Below are positions 14,249 to 27,801 of a DNA stretch of 64,000 nt, in pieces. Below the pieces are notes generated by a model, which worked only from the letters and a program-made list of their open reading frames with translations, made no database searches and had not been told where the DNA came from. The position numbers and the translations under genes are program-made. The DNA comes from Piromyces finnis (lineage: Eukaryota > Neocallimastigomycota > Neocallimastigomycetes > Neocallimastigales > Neocallimastigaceae). How positions within the stretch are numbered: position 1 is the stretch's first letter; each line of letters opens with the position of its first letter. Where the stretch lies: assembly GCA_002104945.1 (NCBI GenBank), contig MCFH01000013.1, forward strand, positions 186,001 to 250,000, in the 5' to 3' direction.

Positions 14249-17200
14249 ATGTTTTGGAGTTTTGCTCAACCAACAACTGTGATTGATGATTTATTTAATC
14301 AAGAAGATCTTCAATTAGAAACCTTATTAGAAGAAGATGATTTATTACAAGAATGCAAAGCTCATAATTCAAACCTTATTAGATAGTAAGATTTAATTAA
14401 TTAATATATTATAAAAAATAATTTATTAATATTATATTTATATATGTATTTTAGTTTTTCAAATCCAGAAATTATAAAAAAGTTATTAAACTATATTACT
14501 AATCCACCAGAAGAATTAGATGAATTAAAGAAATTAAAGTAAAATAAAATATAACTGCTTATAAATTATTAAAATTTTGTTTTTTTATTTTTTTGAAGAA
14601 AGTTTTAAATTAATATTGAATATTTTATACAATATAATAAGGTATTCTTATTTATCATGTGAAATTCTTTCTTGTGATATATGGCCAATTCTTGATGCTA
14701 TTATGGAAAATACTGATGCTTTGGTTGATTTCTGGAAGTTTGTTGACCGTGATGAGCCATTAGAAATCTTCCAAGCCAGTTATTTCTGTAAAGTTAACTT
14801 AGTCCTTCTTCAATATAAATTACCAGAGGTTTGTATTAAAATAGAAAAAAAATATGATTATATAAATTATATAGATATATCTATTAATTTATTTTTAAAT
14901 ATTATCTAAATTATTTTAGATGTTACAATTTATACGTGGACATCCAGATATTTTGTCAAAAATTTTAAAGCATATTTCATCTTCACCTATAGCTGAAATT
15001 TTATTAAAATTAATTAGTATAAGTGACCGCGAAGAAGCAAATGGAATTATTGAAGTATGCTTTTTTTTCTATTTAATAAAAAAATGGTTGAAACTTTAAC
15101 AATTTATTAATTTATACTTTGATATAATTTATAATTTATAGTGGCTTCAACAAGAAAAAGTTATACCAAATCTTGTATCCCGTTTTGATCCATTCTTAGA
15201 TGATGAAGTAAAAAACCTTTTATATTATAAAACTAATAATTATTGATTCAATAAAATAACATTCGTATTCATTAACACCTTTATATTATAATTATAGACT
15301 CATACTAATATAGCTAATACTTTAATCGATATTAACTCTGTTAGTTATACCTCACCATTATTAACAAATGATTTATTAACAGCGAATATTGATGGTGTTA
15401 ATTCTTTCCTCTCATCATCAATTACTAATTTTGGTGGTAATGCTTTAGTTGATGAGTTAAAGAGGTAGATTTAATAGTAAATAAATTTAAATTAAATTTG
15501 ATATATATAGAATTTGTCTCAAACTTATTTAAAAATCATTATAAATTTAATAATAGTAAGGAAATTGTTGAACAACTTGTTAAATACATGCTTGATGAAA
15601 AGGCTCCAAACTCTACCAGTTCACTTATTCATGGTACTACTGTAATAATCGATTTAATCCGTCGTTATTGCGGGTAGTTATTTAATATATTATAAAATAT
15701 TTATATTAAAAGATATTATAAATATTAATAAATTCTTTAAATATCATTATTAGTGATATTGAACAAGCTGAATATCAACAGCATCAATATGATCATTTCC
15801 AACAAGAAAATATTAGAGATGAAAATCAATACCAAGACGTAGTTCCTCCAAATCCACCAACAACTGCTCAATTTGAAAAGTTATCTTTAGCTTTAAATGA
15901 TTTATTAAATGTTTTAGGAAATAATTTAGAAAAGTTTGAATATTTATTATTGCATCCAAAGAGCATTGTAACTATTTTTTATTCTCTAAAATTTAAAATC
16001 ATTTTTATATTTTGATAAATAAATAATTTTATTTATGTAATTTTTTTTAATTACTTAAAAGAATGGTCCAATACCAACAACACTTGGGGAAGTTGTACCA
16101 TTAGGTACTGAAAGATTAAGAGTTTGTGAACTTTTTGCTGAAGTAATTCACCTTCAATATTTATATTCTAGTAGTCCATTATTTGATAGAATTGTTTTTG
16201 AACAAAAAGAAGAAGAGAAAAAACGTACATTAGTTGAAGAATTAATTACTATAACTGATAAATTTACTGAAAGAAAGATGTTACCAATCTGCTTGGTATG
16301 AATTAAAAAAATATTAATATTACTAAACATTATATTTAAATACTAATATCATATAATATTACTATCATATAGAATTTATTCTTTGAATTCCCATGGAATA
16401 ATTTCCTTCATTCAGTTGTTTATGATATGATCGCAAAAATATTCAATACCTGTAGTTATTTAGTTACAGCAACTAATTTAACTAATGAAGTTGATGATGA
16501 AAACCAATTATCAGCAGAAGAACAAATGTTTTCATCATTATCTGAAGAAACTAAAGAAAGAATGAATATGATAAAGAATAGTGTTATAAAATTAACCGAT
16601 TCTGTAAGAATATAATAGCAATAATAATGATAATAAACAACAGTAAACAATACATTCATAGTAATTATTTATTAAATATGTATTAGATTCTTGATGAAGG
16701 TCAATTACCACAGAAGATTGTTAAAGCACAAAAATTAAATGATGAAGAAGAGTATGTATTTTTTTTTCTAAAATAATATCTTAAATATTTTATATTAAAC
16801 GTATATTTGATATAATTAATAGAAAAAAAGAAAAAGGTTTACGTCTCGGATATATGGGCCATTTAACTCATATATCAGATGAAATTTGTAAATTAATGAG
16901 CAAGTGTTCTAACCAATTTTCTGATAAAATCAATGGTAAATTAAAATATTAATAACAATAAAATAATAGTTCTGAAGATTATATTTTAATTTTAAAACAA
17001 TATACTTTATTTAAATGTTAGATTATATAAACGGAAAAGATTGGAATGATTATATCAATAATTCATTACAAGAAACAAAAAATAGAGATTGCCAAGCATT
17101 AGGTGGTCAAAGACCAAATAATGATACTATAACTAATATATCATTTGGATATCAACCACAAGATTTTGAATATGATAGCCAAGAAGATCAATACAGACTT

Positions 17201-17993
17201 AATATAGGCGCAACAGACTTTGGTGATGAAGAAGATGATATGAATGAATTTGATGTAAATGGATTCGAATCAATGATATCTTCTAATAATAGTAATAGAG
17301 TAAGAATCAATTTGTAATATAATTTATTAGTTACCTTTGGTATTATTTTTACCATCAATAGAGGAGTTTGTATTAAATTAACCTTTATATATTTATTTAA
17401 ATTATAAAAAGGATTCACATGAAAGATTCTTTGAAAATAGTTCAGAAGATGAAATGGATAGTTCAGAAGAAGAAGATTGGATAAAGTAAATAATAACTAT
17501 AATTATATAATATATCTTTTATATATTAATTTTGTTTATATTATATTATACCTTTTTTTTAAATAACAGTGGTTTAGATAATCAAGATGTAAGTTGAAAA
17601 TAATAATTAATAAGTAATCAAAAAATATACATTTATAAGTAATAAATATATTTTTTATTTTAAATATAGAAGTTAGACAGTAATTTATTAGGTCAATCAG
17701 AATGGACTGCTGATTTCAGTGATTTCGATAATCATATTAATGGAGGTTCTTTAGATGATCAAGATAAATTGAATGATTGGGCCAACTTTGATGAAGCTTT
17801 TAGTCCAGATAAAATAAATGCTGTTAATATTTCCACATCTTCAAATGATTCAAGAGACGAAAATACATCAGGATTGGATAAAGAAAATATTTTAGGTGAT
17901 CTTGACAATAATAATATTGTTGATACACTAAATAATCTTACTTTAGATGAAAAAGAATCAAAGGATACAAATAATGAAGGCGATTCAAAATAA
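14249..17993 (+). CDS. SAPS-domain protein, regulatory partner of SIT4/PP6 phosphatase
   Basis: Sixteen exons join in frame: 14249-14385, 14455-14538, 14642-14828, 14920-15054, 15142-15207, 15298-15464, 15557-15673, 15754-15967, 16062-16295, 16373-16603, 16687-16751, 16823-16935, 17022-17299, 17412-17485, 17570-17588, 17670-17993; 814 residues. The SAPS helical repeat domain fills about residues 1-560: MFWSFAQPTTVIDDLF at the start, NPEIIKKLLNYIT, YLSCEILSCDIWPILDAI, ASYFCKVNLVLLQYKLPE, WNNFLHSVVYDM and LGYMGHLTHISDEI. The tail is acidic and Asp/Ser/Asn-rich, as in yeast Sap190 and animal PPP6R proteins. Known relatives bind the SIT4/PP6 catalytic subunit and direct it in TOR signalling and cell-cycle control. 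Which SAP paralogue it matches cannot be told. Exon 15 is only 19 nt. Confidence 0.93.
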
Positions 17994-19248
17994 ACTATAC
18001 ATATTTTTTAAGTTAATTTTTATTTCTTTTATTTTTCTTTTTCATTCTCTTTTTTCTGTTTCTCTCTCTCAATTATTAAATTAGCTTTACAATAAATAAT
18101 TTTTTCATTCAATTTTTTCTTTTCCAACAGGAGATTTATTATCGAATAATCTTTTTTTTTTTTTTTATTTATTTTTTTTTTTTTTTATTTTTAAAAAAAG
18201 CAAAACAAATTAAAACCAAATACCAAAAACTAAAACCAAAAACCAAAACCAAAACCAAAAAAAAAAAAAAAAAAGAAATTTAAAAAAAAAAGAAAGAAAG
18301 GAAAGAAAAAGAATATAGCCATATTTCTCAAAGCATTTATTATCTTTAATAATTTAAACAGTATTTAGCAAACTTACTTTCATCAGATAATTAAAAAGTA
18401 TATAAAATATAATTTTAAATATAATAGTAATATAAAATAATGAAAATGAAAAAGTGTTTTATATGTTGAATCTTTATTAAAGGTTGCTATATAATATAAA
18501 TACCTTTTTCATATTAAAAAAAAGTATATAAAAAAAAGAAAAAAAAATTGAAAAAATTAAAAAATATTTTAAAAAAATAGAAAAAAATATTATAAAACAA
18601 CCAAAAAAAAAAAAAAAATAATGTTAAATTAACTACTTTTGATATTATTTTTATTAATCTTAATTACGTTAAAATAATAACACTAATAAAACATAAATAT
18701 ATAAATATAAAAGTTTTTTCTCATTATAGTTTTACATTTATATTTTTTCTATTTATTTTTTATTTTAAAATACCAATATCGTGCCCCATTGTAATTTATT
18801 TTTTTATTGAGTTTTGAAAATAGTTTATTAGGAATAATGTATATATAATAAAAATAAATAGTAGGATAAAATGAGAATAAAAATTTTTTGAAAAACATAG
18901 AATTTTATTAGTTATTAGAAACATTATCTTTATAAATAATTATCTACAATGATATATAATAATTAATAATGACAAAAAAAAGTTTAAAAAGAATAAACCT
19001 TCCTCCATTAATAATGTTATTATTATTTTTTTTTTTTTATTTTATTAAAAAAAGGTTACATTTTTAATTTTATAAAGTATTACAAAAATAAAATTAATTT
19101 TATTATATTTATATTTCTATTATAATATTATAAATATTATATATAAAATTTTAATATTAAATTTTAATTTATATTACTATATTTTTATTTTTAATTCTTT
19201 TGTAGGATATATAAAGTAAAAAGTAAAAAAAAAAAAAAAAAAAATATT

Positions 19249-19281
<33 letters not shown>

Positions 19282-19325
19282 AAATAAAACAAATATTATA
19301 TATATAAAATTAAATTATTAATACA
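17994..19325. other. intergenic region SAPS gene-NEDD1
   Basis: 1.3 kb spacer between two plus-strand genes. It starts T-rich after the stop, then has an A-rich block with repeated ACCAAAA/CCAAAA units at about 18205-18260 and several poly(A) runs, and ends with a (TA)n run just before the NEDD1 start. No gene seen. Confidence 0.6.
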
Positions 19326-19609
19326 ATGTTAGCTACAGCAGCATCATATTATATAAAATTATGGAATTTAAATAGTGACAATGATGTTGTGTCGGTAAAG
19401 GAAAAGTCATCTTGTATGCCACATGGATCTTCTAATGTACTATGCATGGAATGGACTCAAGATTGTAAATGATTATAAATAATTGAAATTAATTTATTAT
19501 AAAATTTTATATTTTCATAAAATTTGAAAATAGTATTAATATTACTTGGAATTTAAATTAATAAAATACATAAATATATATTATAATATAATATTGTATG
19601 ACAAATAAC

Positions 19610-19641
<32 letters not shown>

Positions 19642-19807
19642 TAAAGCTTCATTAATTGGAACAGCTGGAAGTGATGGTTGTTTAGTATTGTGTATACCTG
19701 AAACAGGTATTTTTTCTGAAGTTATACCGACTGGAAGATTAAAAAATTCGGTATTATATACAATTATATAGAAAGCATTTTCAAAGTATAATATTTTAAA
19801 TTTATTC

Positions 19808-19842
<35 letters not shown>

Positions 19843-22800
19843 TTTTTATTTTATTTCATTGTAACATTGTTGCTTTTTGAAATTCTATTAAAGAAAAATG
19901 ATGAAATTTATTCCATGAAATTTTATAACCAATCCAATTTAATAGTTTTTGGAGGCTCAGGAAAAATAGTCAAATGCTGGGATAGACAACATAATAAATT
20001 CTTGAATAATTTTTTAGTAAGATATAAAAATAGAAATAGATAGTTATAACTATTATGCTTGAATGAACTTCAAAATAATTAATAACATAATGTAAATTAT
20101 ATGTCTATATAAAGGGTCATACCAAAACAATAAAATCAATGGATATTAATCATTCAGAAATGAATATATCGTCTGTTTCAGAAAATGGTGACATATTAAT
20201 TAATTCTTTAGACGGGAAAACTTCAATACTAAAAAATATAACTGATAATGTAATTGAACAAAGTCTATTTATATAAAGTTTAATAATATATAAGAAAAAA
20301 GTATTTTATGAAATTAAATGAATATGAAATACTAATTATCAATTTGTTATGATAATTAATATTATAAAAATAATATATTTAAATATAACCTTTTTTTTTT
20401 TTTTTTAAAATTTTTAAATACATGTTATTATTTAGTCATTAAATAAGATTATATACTCGAAAAATAGTAACTCACAACTATTTACAATAGATGACCATGG
20501 ATTTTTATATTCATATGATACCATTAACCTTCTAACCGATTCAAAAATTAAAGTATGTGATTCTATGTCAATTAATGATGTTATTGTATCACCACTTAAT
20601 AACAATATACTTATTACCGCAAATGAAGATGGAACTTTAACATTTATTGATTATCAAAATAAAAAGTAATTATAAATAATTTTTTATGATGTTATATAAA
20701 TAATAGTTAATATTTATTAAAATAATGTTTTACCTAATAATAATTTAAATATAAAAAATAAAAAAATATTTTTAATATGAATCAGTATTGTAAATACATA
20801 TAAAGCTATCGATCCATTAACATCTGTATCAGTAAAAATAGATGGCTCTATGTTAGCTTGTGGTACATCAAGAGGTATGCGAATACAATTTTGATGATAA
20901 TATTAAAACAAATTTGATTTATTATTAAGATAATTAATTTATCTTTTTTATTATGTAAGGACAAGTATTACTTTATGATATCCGAATGAATAAACAACTT
21001 CATAAATATTGGGCAGAAACAAAATCAATAAAAACTTTAAAATTTCAAGTATATATACGTTAATTAATACATTTCAATTCTATATTTATTTTCTTTTTAA
21101 GTTATTTTATAACATATATTTAATGATATTAAATAGAATATTCCTAGTAATGGCAATAGAAAAAGAACTCAATCAATTTTAACATTAGAAAATAATACCC
21201 TAAATCGTAATTTTTATAACCTATTATAATAAATATTAATTGTTAAACTAGATTTTTATTTTTTTATTTATTTATGATTTTTTTTTTTTTTTAAATTATT
21301 ATCATGTTAATATCACATTATTATTATTTTATTTTTATGAATAATAAATTGTTTGATAAAAGCTAAAGTAAGTTATTGGATAGGTTTATAATAAATTAAA
21401 AGTTTTATTATTAGTCCATATCACATAATATTAATATATATTTTTTTATTGCTAACCTCAGAAACATATATTATCAACAGAAAGTGTAGAGGCAGAAACA
21501 TTAGAATATAAAACAGATGCTTCAAACTTTGATATTAGTAGTCCATCCACTCCTACTACCTCCAAACCATCATCAAAACTAGCATCATTGAAAACCAATG
21601 AGAATAATAATAACCAAAATAACAATATTACTTCAAATTTATTATCAGTCTTTTCATCAAATAAATACCAACCACCTTCAAATCTATCTTCTTCTTTTTC
21701 CCCATTAACAAATCCCCCTTTTAATTATGATTTTAGTAAAAATAAAAAGTCTTCAACCTATACCAATACCTTATTAAACAAAGATGAGGACTTTCCTAAT
21801 ACCCCAATAAGAAAAATAGAAGAAAACAAGTTAATTAGTAAAGACAAGGGTAAAGGCAATTCCGTTTTAACTTTTACAGACTTTTTGAAAAATAATTATT
21901 CTAAAAGTAATACAACAGAAGTTGTGACAACTTCAAAGGATATCTTATCTACTACTAGTCCAAATTCTATTCATCCATCAACTACAAATGATCATGTTTC
22001 CTCTCACGAGTTATCTTCATCGAAACCAGTTAATAAAGTGACACCAAAATTAACGGTCGTCACTATGAATTCAAAAGAGGATCCCCCAAAAAAGTTAAAA
22101 GGAAGCCATAATATTAAAGAAAAAAAAGACAGAACGGACGATGAAAATACTTCGACCAACCCTACCAATACTTTTAATGATATATGGCTTAATCCTGAAG
22201 TTTTTGCTCCTCATAAGGATCAAGATGTAACCTTGACCACTTCAGAACTTTCTTCTATTCCTACGGAAAAAGAAAATACTTCTTCTTCATCTAAATTATT
22301 ACCTAGTACCATCAACTTTGGTGAAGAAAGTCAACCCAATGATGCTCTCTACGATCGTTATGTTAATGAAAATTCTAATATTTTAAAGGAAAAACTACAA
22401 AATAATATTAAAGAAGAATTACAAAAGAATGGAATTTCTATTCATGGTAATTTTTATATAATAATAAATATAAATCATATCGTATTTTAATTAATATTTT
22501 ATATTGTTGGTATTTCTAATATACATATATATATATATATAAATTTTATTTTAAAAAAAATGAAATATATAATATATTATATATGCTAATATATATAATA
22601 TATATAATATTGATATTAGATGAAAATAACACGTCATTAGATGAAGGAATATCCTCTATATCAAATAAAATTCTTGAAAGTGTTGTAGAGGAAGGTCTTC
22701 AAGAATTAAAAGGTTTTCTTCGTAATGATATTAAAAATATGCATTTAGAAATTATTAGTCAATTTCATTTTCAAAAGGTAAATTTTAAATAATTATAAAA

Positions 22801-23013
22801 AAAAAAAAAAAAAAATTTATTTTTTCTTTTTCTTTCTTTTATTAATAATATATTTTTAATAAATAAAATAATCCTTTATTTTTACCAAAATAGTATGAAA
22901 TAGAAAAAATGTTTAAAGAAGAACAAGAAAAAATTGGACCTTTATTAACAGAATTACAAAAATTAAGAGAAGAGAATGAACGCCTTAAATGTCAAATATA
23001 TAAAACATCCTAA
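19326..23013 (+). CDS. NEDD1: NEDD1/GCP-WD-like WD40 protein (gamma-tubulin recruitment)
   Basis: Twelve exons: 19326-19464, 19647-19750, 19894-20016, 20115-20249, 20436-20665, 20786-20874, 20960-21048, 21137-21206, 21363-21367 (5-nt microexon), 21462-22446, 22620-22777, 22894-23013; 748 residues. An N-terminal WD40 propeller (about 1-310; repeats such as GSDGCLVLC, GGSGKIVKCWD, GTSRGQVLLYDIR) is followed by a Ser/Thr/Asn-rich linker and a C-terminal helix. That helix is the NEDD1 signature: VEEGLQELKGFLRNDIK, then HLEIISQFHFQK and ELQKLREENERLK. In animals NEDD1 docks the gamma-tubulin ring complex at centrosomes and spindles through this C-terminal helix. Keeping centriole-associated NEDD1 fits a fungus with flagellated zoospores. 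The microexon is the only combination I found that keeps frame between exons 8 and 10. Confidence 0.85.
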
Positions 23014-23516
23014 TTCTATGGCTTAATTAAAAAGTGTATATATAATAAATAAATAAATTTTAGTTTAATCCAATAACATCGCTTTTTTTTTTTTTAATTC
23101 ATTAATTTTAATAACTGATCCTATCTTGAAAAAATGTATATACATAATATAATGGCAATATAGTTTTTTTTTAAAGACGTATATTATCATATCATATTAT
23201 ATTAGATATATATTTTCATGTATTTTTATATATCTAATTAAAAAAAAAAAATTTGTATATTTTTTATTATTTTCTTTTATTTATTTATTATCATTATTTT
23301 TTCATTTTTATTTTTCATTATTATATTTTTAATATTATTATATATTTTATTAATTTATTTATTATTATTTTTTTTTAATTATTATTATAAGTTTGAAATA
23401 TTCTCCATATTTTAAAGTATTTATTTCATAGTATTATTATTATTATCCTTTTTTTTTTTTATTTATTTTGTTTTTACTTTTTTTATTTTTTTAATTATTT
23501 AATCCAAGAAATTGCT
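23014..23516. other. convergent intergenic region NEDD1-twinfilin
   Basis: About 500 bp between the 3' ends of two convergent genes; T-rich and A-rich tracts suitable for polyadenylation of both, no other feature seen. Confidence 0.6.
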
Positions 23517-25236
23517 TTATTTTCTAACTCTTCTACGACCTGGTGGAGCAGGTCTTTTATGTCTATTGTATAATAATTATTTAATAATTATTGGAAAAAA
23601 AAAAAAAATAAAAATGTTAATGCATATTAATACATAATTATTATATTTAAAAGTTGTTTTTTTATAAATAGACTTTTTTTTTTTTTTTTTTTTTTTTTAC
23701 TTACATAACTAATGGAGAATTACTTGGTGAAGCATTTCTTGATTCAGCAGCATGTAAGTCTTCAATAATACTTTGTTCATCTAAATCAGATTCATTACTA
23801 ATTTCAATCTATTTTTTTTTTTTCAAAAAAAAAAAAAAAAAAAAAAAAAAACACATTTTATTAATAAACTATTTAAAATATAGACGATAAAATTTTTATT
23901 TATTAAAAATATATATATACCTTTTTATCCAACTTAATTTTATAATCATTTTCAACATAGTTAACAACAGTATTTCTAGCAGAAGAATAAATCATTCTTT
24001 CCTTGACCTTTGATTTTTCTGGACAAGAATAAATAAAGACTAATTTTATATATTATATAAAATATTATATTGAATTATTATTACTATTATTTAATTTTTA
24101 AAATGAATATTAATTATTCTTGTCTATTACTTGTAGATGTAACATTAGCACTCTTGAATTCATGAGCAAATTTCATAAAAATGAAACATGGTGATTCGGA
24201 TGGTAATTCTGAACGAATATCATCGATTTTTGAAAAATTATTATTACTTCCATCAAGTTCAACACTTTCACTGACACTCTAATTATATATATATTTAAAA
24301 TATGAATATAGTATAACTTTTAAATAAAAAATAATTCTATAAATTTCATACCAATTTAATATAAGAAAGTTCATTATTTTTGAATTTTTCAAGAGCATCT
24401 TGGGTATCTTGACTAAATGGAAAAGCAACAGAAGGAGCAACTGTAAAGCGTGTGGTAATGGAAATATCGTTTTCACTCTTTTGAAATTATATACATATTT
24501 AATTTAAAAATATTGAATTTATTACTATTATGATTATTAGAATATAAAAAATATTATTAATATTTTTTTTTTTTTTTTTTTTTTTACTTCAGCTCTGTTA
24601 AGTTCTTTCATTTCCTTTTCTCTAAGAGTTAATGGAAGAGATTTAATCTTTTTATGATTCTTTATACTTTCAAGAGTTATTTCATCCTTTTATAAACAAA
24701 CAAACAAACGAAAATAAAATAAAAATTAATATAATTATATTGATATAAATAATACAAATATATAATAAATCAATTCGATTTTTACCTTAATTGAACCATA
24801 CAGAGAATCAACAAATTTATTGTCTCCAAGAACCTTAGTTAAGGTAGCACGAGAAGCAGCGTAAAGCATTTTTTCTCTGACCTTTTTTTTTTTTTTTTTT
24901 TTAAAATAAATAAATTAATAATATAGTTAGATAAATATAAAAAAAGAATAAAATATATTTTATTCTATAATATTTTATTTTCAGTTGCAATTTTTAATAT
25001 TAATTTAATAATAGATAGGTACTCTTGAATCATCTGGAACATAACTAATAATAATCCAATCAAAAGTTTCAGTTGTTTTAGAGTCTAAACGGTAAAGAAT
25101 ATAACAAGGGGAAGCTGGATTCAACCATTGAGTAATATCATAATCTTTTATATTGTTTTAATTTAAACAAGTACCACATAGATAAAATTAATTAAATTTA
25201 ATTTAAATGAATTCATTAATAATAATAATAATGGTA

Positions 25237-25311
<75 letters not shown>

Positions 25312-25843
25312 GATAATAATAATAGATAATAATAATAGATAATAATGGTAATAATAATAATAGTAATAGTAATAATATAAATATATATATATATATATAT
25401 TTAACAAATAGAAATTTTATAGTAAATACCTTCTTCCCATGTTCCTGAAGTTGGAATTGTACCTTCAGGAATCATTTGTTCTATTTAAATTTTTATTTTA
25501 TATTAGTTTTTTCATAATTTTAATTTAATATTTATTTAATTATATTTTTATTTAATTAAAAATAAATGATAATAATTTTTTTAAATCACCTTCTTTAATA
25601 ATAACTCTGATAGCCCTAGTATCGGGTTCAGCTTCTGAGAAGACCTTTTTTAAGTCTTCAGAGGCTATAAATAATATTATAATAAGTGAAATTATATATT
25701 GTTGAGTATACATATAAACATAATTAGATATATAAATTATAATAAAACATAGTAAGTTATTGCATAAACTAATGACAGTTTAAAAATATTTATTGTAAAT
25801 ATATTAAATTATACGTACGTGTAATTCCCGTTTGACTTGACAT
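23517..25843 (-). CDS. TWF1: twinfilin (actin monomer/capping-protein binding)
   Basis: Eleven exons on the minus strand: 25843-25819, 25664-25590, 25480-25430, 25144-25023, 24881-24786, 24686-24588, 24477-24352, 24278-24131, 24018-23921, 23808-23705, 23562-23517; 329 residues, normal for twinfilin. It has two ADF-homology domains. The first starts MSSQTGI and contains [34 protein letters not shown]; the second contains CFIFMKF and KVKERMIYSSAR. The basic Pro-containing tail (KRPAPPGRRRVRK) matches the capping-protein/phosphoinositide-binding tail. Known role: sequestering ADP-actin monomers, promoting barbed-end depolymerisation and binding capping protein in the cytosol. The NAA80-like gene lies directly upstream in the same orientation. 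Two introns hold microsatellite or poly(A) tracts. Confidence 0.95.
25217..25378. repeat. (AAT/TAA)n microsatellite in a twinfilin intron
   Basis: Roughly 160 bp of TAA units interrupted by TGG and GAT variants (TAATGG, TAGATAA), inside the intron between twinfilin exons 3 and 4. The poly-Tyr frame opposite is an artefact. Confidence 0.95.
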
Positions 25844-26572
25844 TTTATTCGCTTTTTACTTTTTTTTATAATTGAATTTTTTATAGTATATATTATTGAT
25901 AATAATAATAAAAAAACATATAAGTATATATGTAAAATATGTAGTATTACAAATATAATATATATTCATTATTTATAGGTTTGTAATATAATTTATTTTT
26001 GGTTTATCTCTATTTCAATATTTATTGATGAACTAAAACTTTTAAAGTGCTATAAAGTCAAATTTACATAGTAAATATGAAAGGCATTTGCTGAATATCA
26101 ATCCTACATTATATAAATATTTTTACAATTTAATTTTTATTAATTTCTTTTTGACATTCACCTTTTTAATTATATATTTAAAAATTCTGAAATTAATAAA
26201 TATATATTTATGTAAATTTAAAGAAATAAAATTTTTATTTTTTTTTATTTTTTTATTTTTAATATTTTTTTAAATTATTAAAATTTTAATTAATATATGT
26301 TTTTTTTATTAAAATATTAAAAAAAAAGTTTATGATCCATATTAAAATTTAAGGGTATTAATAAAGAACTAATAAAAACAAAACAAAAACAAGAAAAACC
26401 AAAACCAAAATCATAAGGGAAATAATTTTATATTTATTAAAGTAAAACAAATTTTTTAAGGGTATTAATTATTATGTTAAAATGTATTTTCTATTAAAGT
26501 TTAAACTAATTTTATTTATTATTTTTTCTTTCATAACGAATTATTTATCTCATAAATTTTTTAATAAGAAAT
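25844..26572. other. intergenic region NAA80-like-twinfilin
   Basis: 0.73 kb between two minus-strand genes, carrying the terminator of the acetyltransferase and the promoter of twinfilin. A CCAAAA-type A/C run is at about 26385-26415. No gene seen; the Phe/Ile-rich frame near 26088-26273 has no family resemblance. Confidence 0.6.
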
Positions 26573-27801
26573 TTATGCTGTGATTTTTTTCTCCATCCAT
26601 ATGGCATTTGAGAAATCAAAAGGTCTAGGTTTTAATGTTTTATCTAATGATAATTCATTTTCAATTACTTTTTCTACGCATTCATCATTCAAAGGAATAT
26701 TATCATAAATCTTTTTATTTATATATAAATATTATATGAATTAATATATTCTTATTCTTATTATTTATTTATTTATTAATATTTGATATTTACCTTTTTA
26801 TCTACTTTAATTGTAGGCAATATTTTACTTTCTTCATACTCATATTTTAAATAAAAATTTTTGGCATATTTTGTTTGGAGATAAATTTGATTGACATTCA
26901 TTCTAATTTTGATATTTAATATTATTAATATATAAATAAATTGTAAATAGAATAAATTAAATACTCATAATGTTTATTTTCATAACTAATTCTATTATTT
27001 CTTTTGTTAAAATTACTTTTTCAATATTTGTTCACCATACAATAGAATTGCCTTCCCTATTCCATAATTTCTATAGTCTTTATCGACAACCACTTTTTTT
27101 TTATATTCATACCATACAATAAAAATATGAATTAGCAATATGTATTTATTCTTTTGTATAACAAATATTCTATCTCTTTTTTTTTTTTTAACAAATATTT
27201 GAAAAAATTTCTTTATTTGCTTACAAGAATCCATTATTACTTGTTTAGAATTAGTATTTTTCGAAAAAACTGGTTGAGCTGAAGCCCAACGACTATGTCC
27301 AATAATTCTAATATCCTTTTCTTTTATTAATTCATTCTCTTTACTAATTTTTGCTACTTCGCTATTGTCATTCTTATTTTCTAGATAAGCTACAACAGAA
27401 AAAGGAAGAAGATAAGGTAACTGATCTTTTGGTATATTATTATAAACAAAGTGAAAATCAGTTTTATTTGAATTTGAAAGAGAACTATTTATATTTGATA
27501 TGCTTTTTGATTCTGCTTTATTATTGGTATATTCATTTGATATATTACATTCTACGTTTGTATTAAATAAATTATGACTACTTCCAATTAATTTTAAACG
27601 CTGAAGAAGTGCTCCTGAATTAGTTAATGGCCATTCTTTATTTACCAAATGAAATGCTTTATATAATGCTTTATTTGGTGATATAGGAGTATCATGTAAT
27701 AATGATATAGTACATTGAAGATTAGAATTTAAGTTAAGTTGAATTGAATTATTATTATTATTTAATGGACTATTATAAATTTCCGAATTATTTTCTTTCA
27801 T
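26573..27801 (-). CDS. NAA80: GNAT N-acetyltransferase, NAA80 (actin N-acetyltransferase)-like
   Basis: Four exons: 27801-27225, 27092-27017, 26902-26794, 26710-26573; 299 residues. The GNAT core is visible: an upstream LVNKEWPLTNSGALLQRL segment, a strand IRIIGHSRW, the acetyl-CoA motif VVDKDYRNYGIGKAIL, and QIYLQTKYAKNFYLKYEYEE (motif B). The WP...S...RL segment, the IGHSRW strand and the overall order resemble animal NAA80/NAT6, which acetylates the processed N-terminus of actin. An Asn/Ser-rich insert (about residues 75-125) interrupts the N-terminal half. The C-terminal 45 residues are not conserved as far as I can tell. The gene is directly upstream of twinfilin on the same strand, another actin factor, which supports the reading but does not prove it. 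It is certain as a GNAT enzyme, less so as NAA80. Confidence 0.75.

Noticed and set aside
18205-18260. Repeated CCAAAA units as an interstitial telomere-like array
   Set aside because: Spacing and sequence are irregular, and similar A/C runs occur at 8570 and 26390; they look like A-rich simple sequence.
27013-27801. Acetyltransferase as a single 262-residue unspliced ORF
   Set aside because: Splicing at 27224/27093 removes a Lys/Phe-rich insert from the acetyl-CoA motif, and a donor at 27016 leads to motif B in a later exon; the spliced model fits the GNAT fold.
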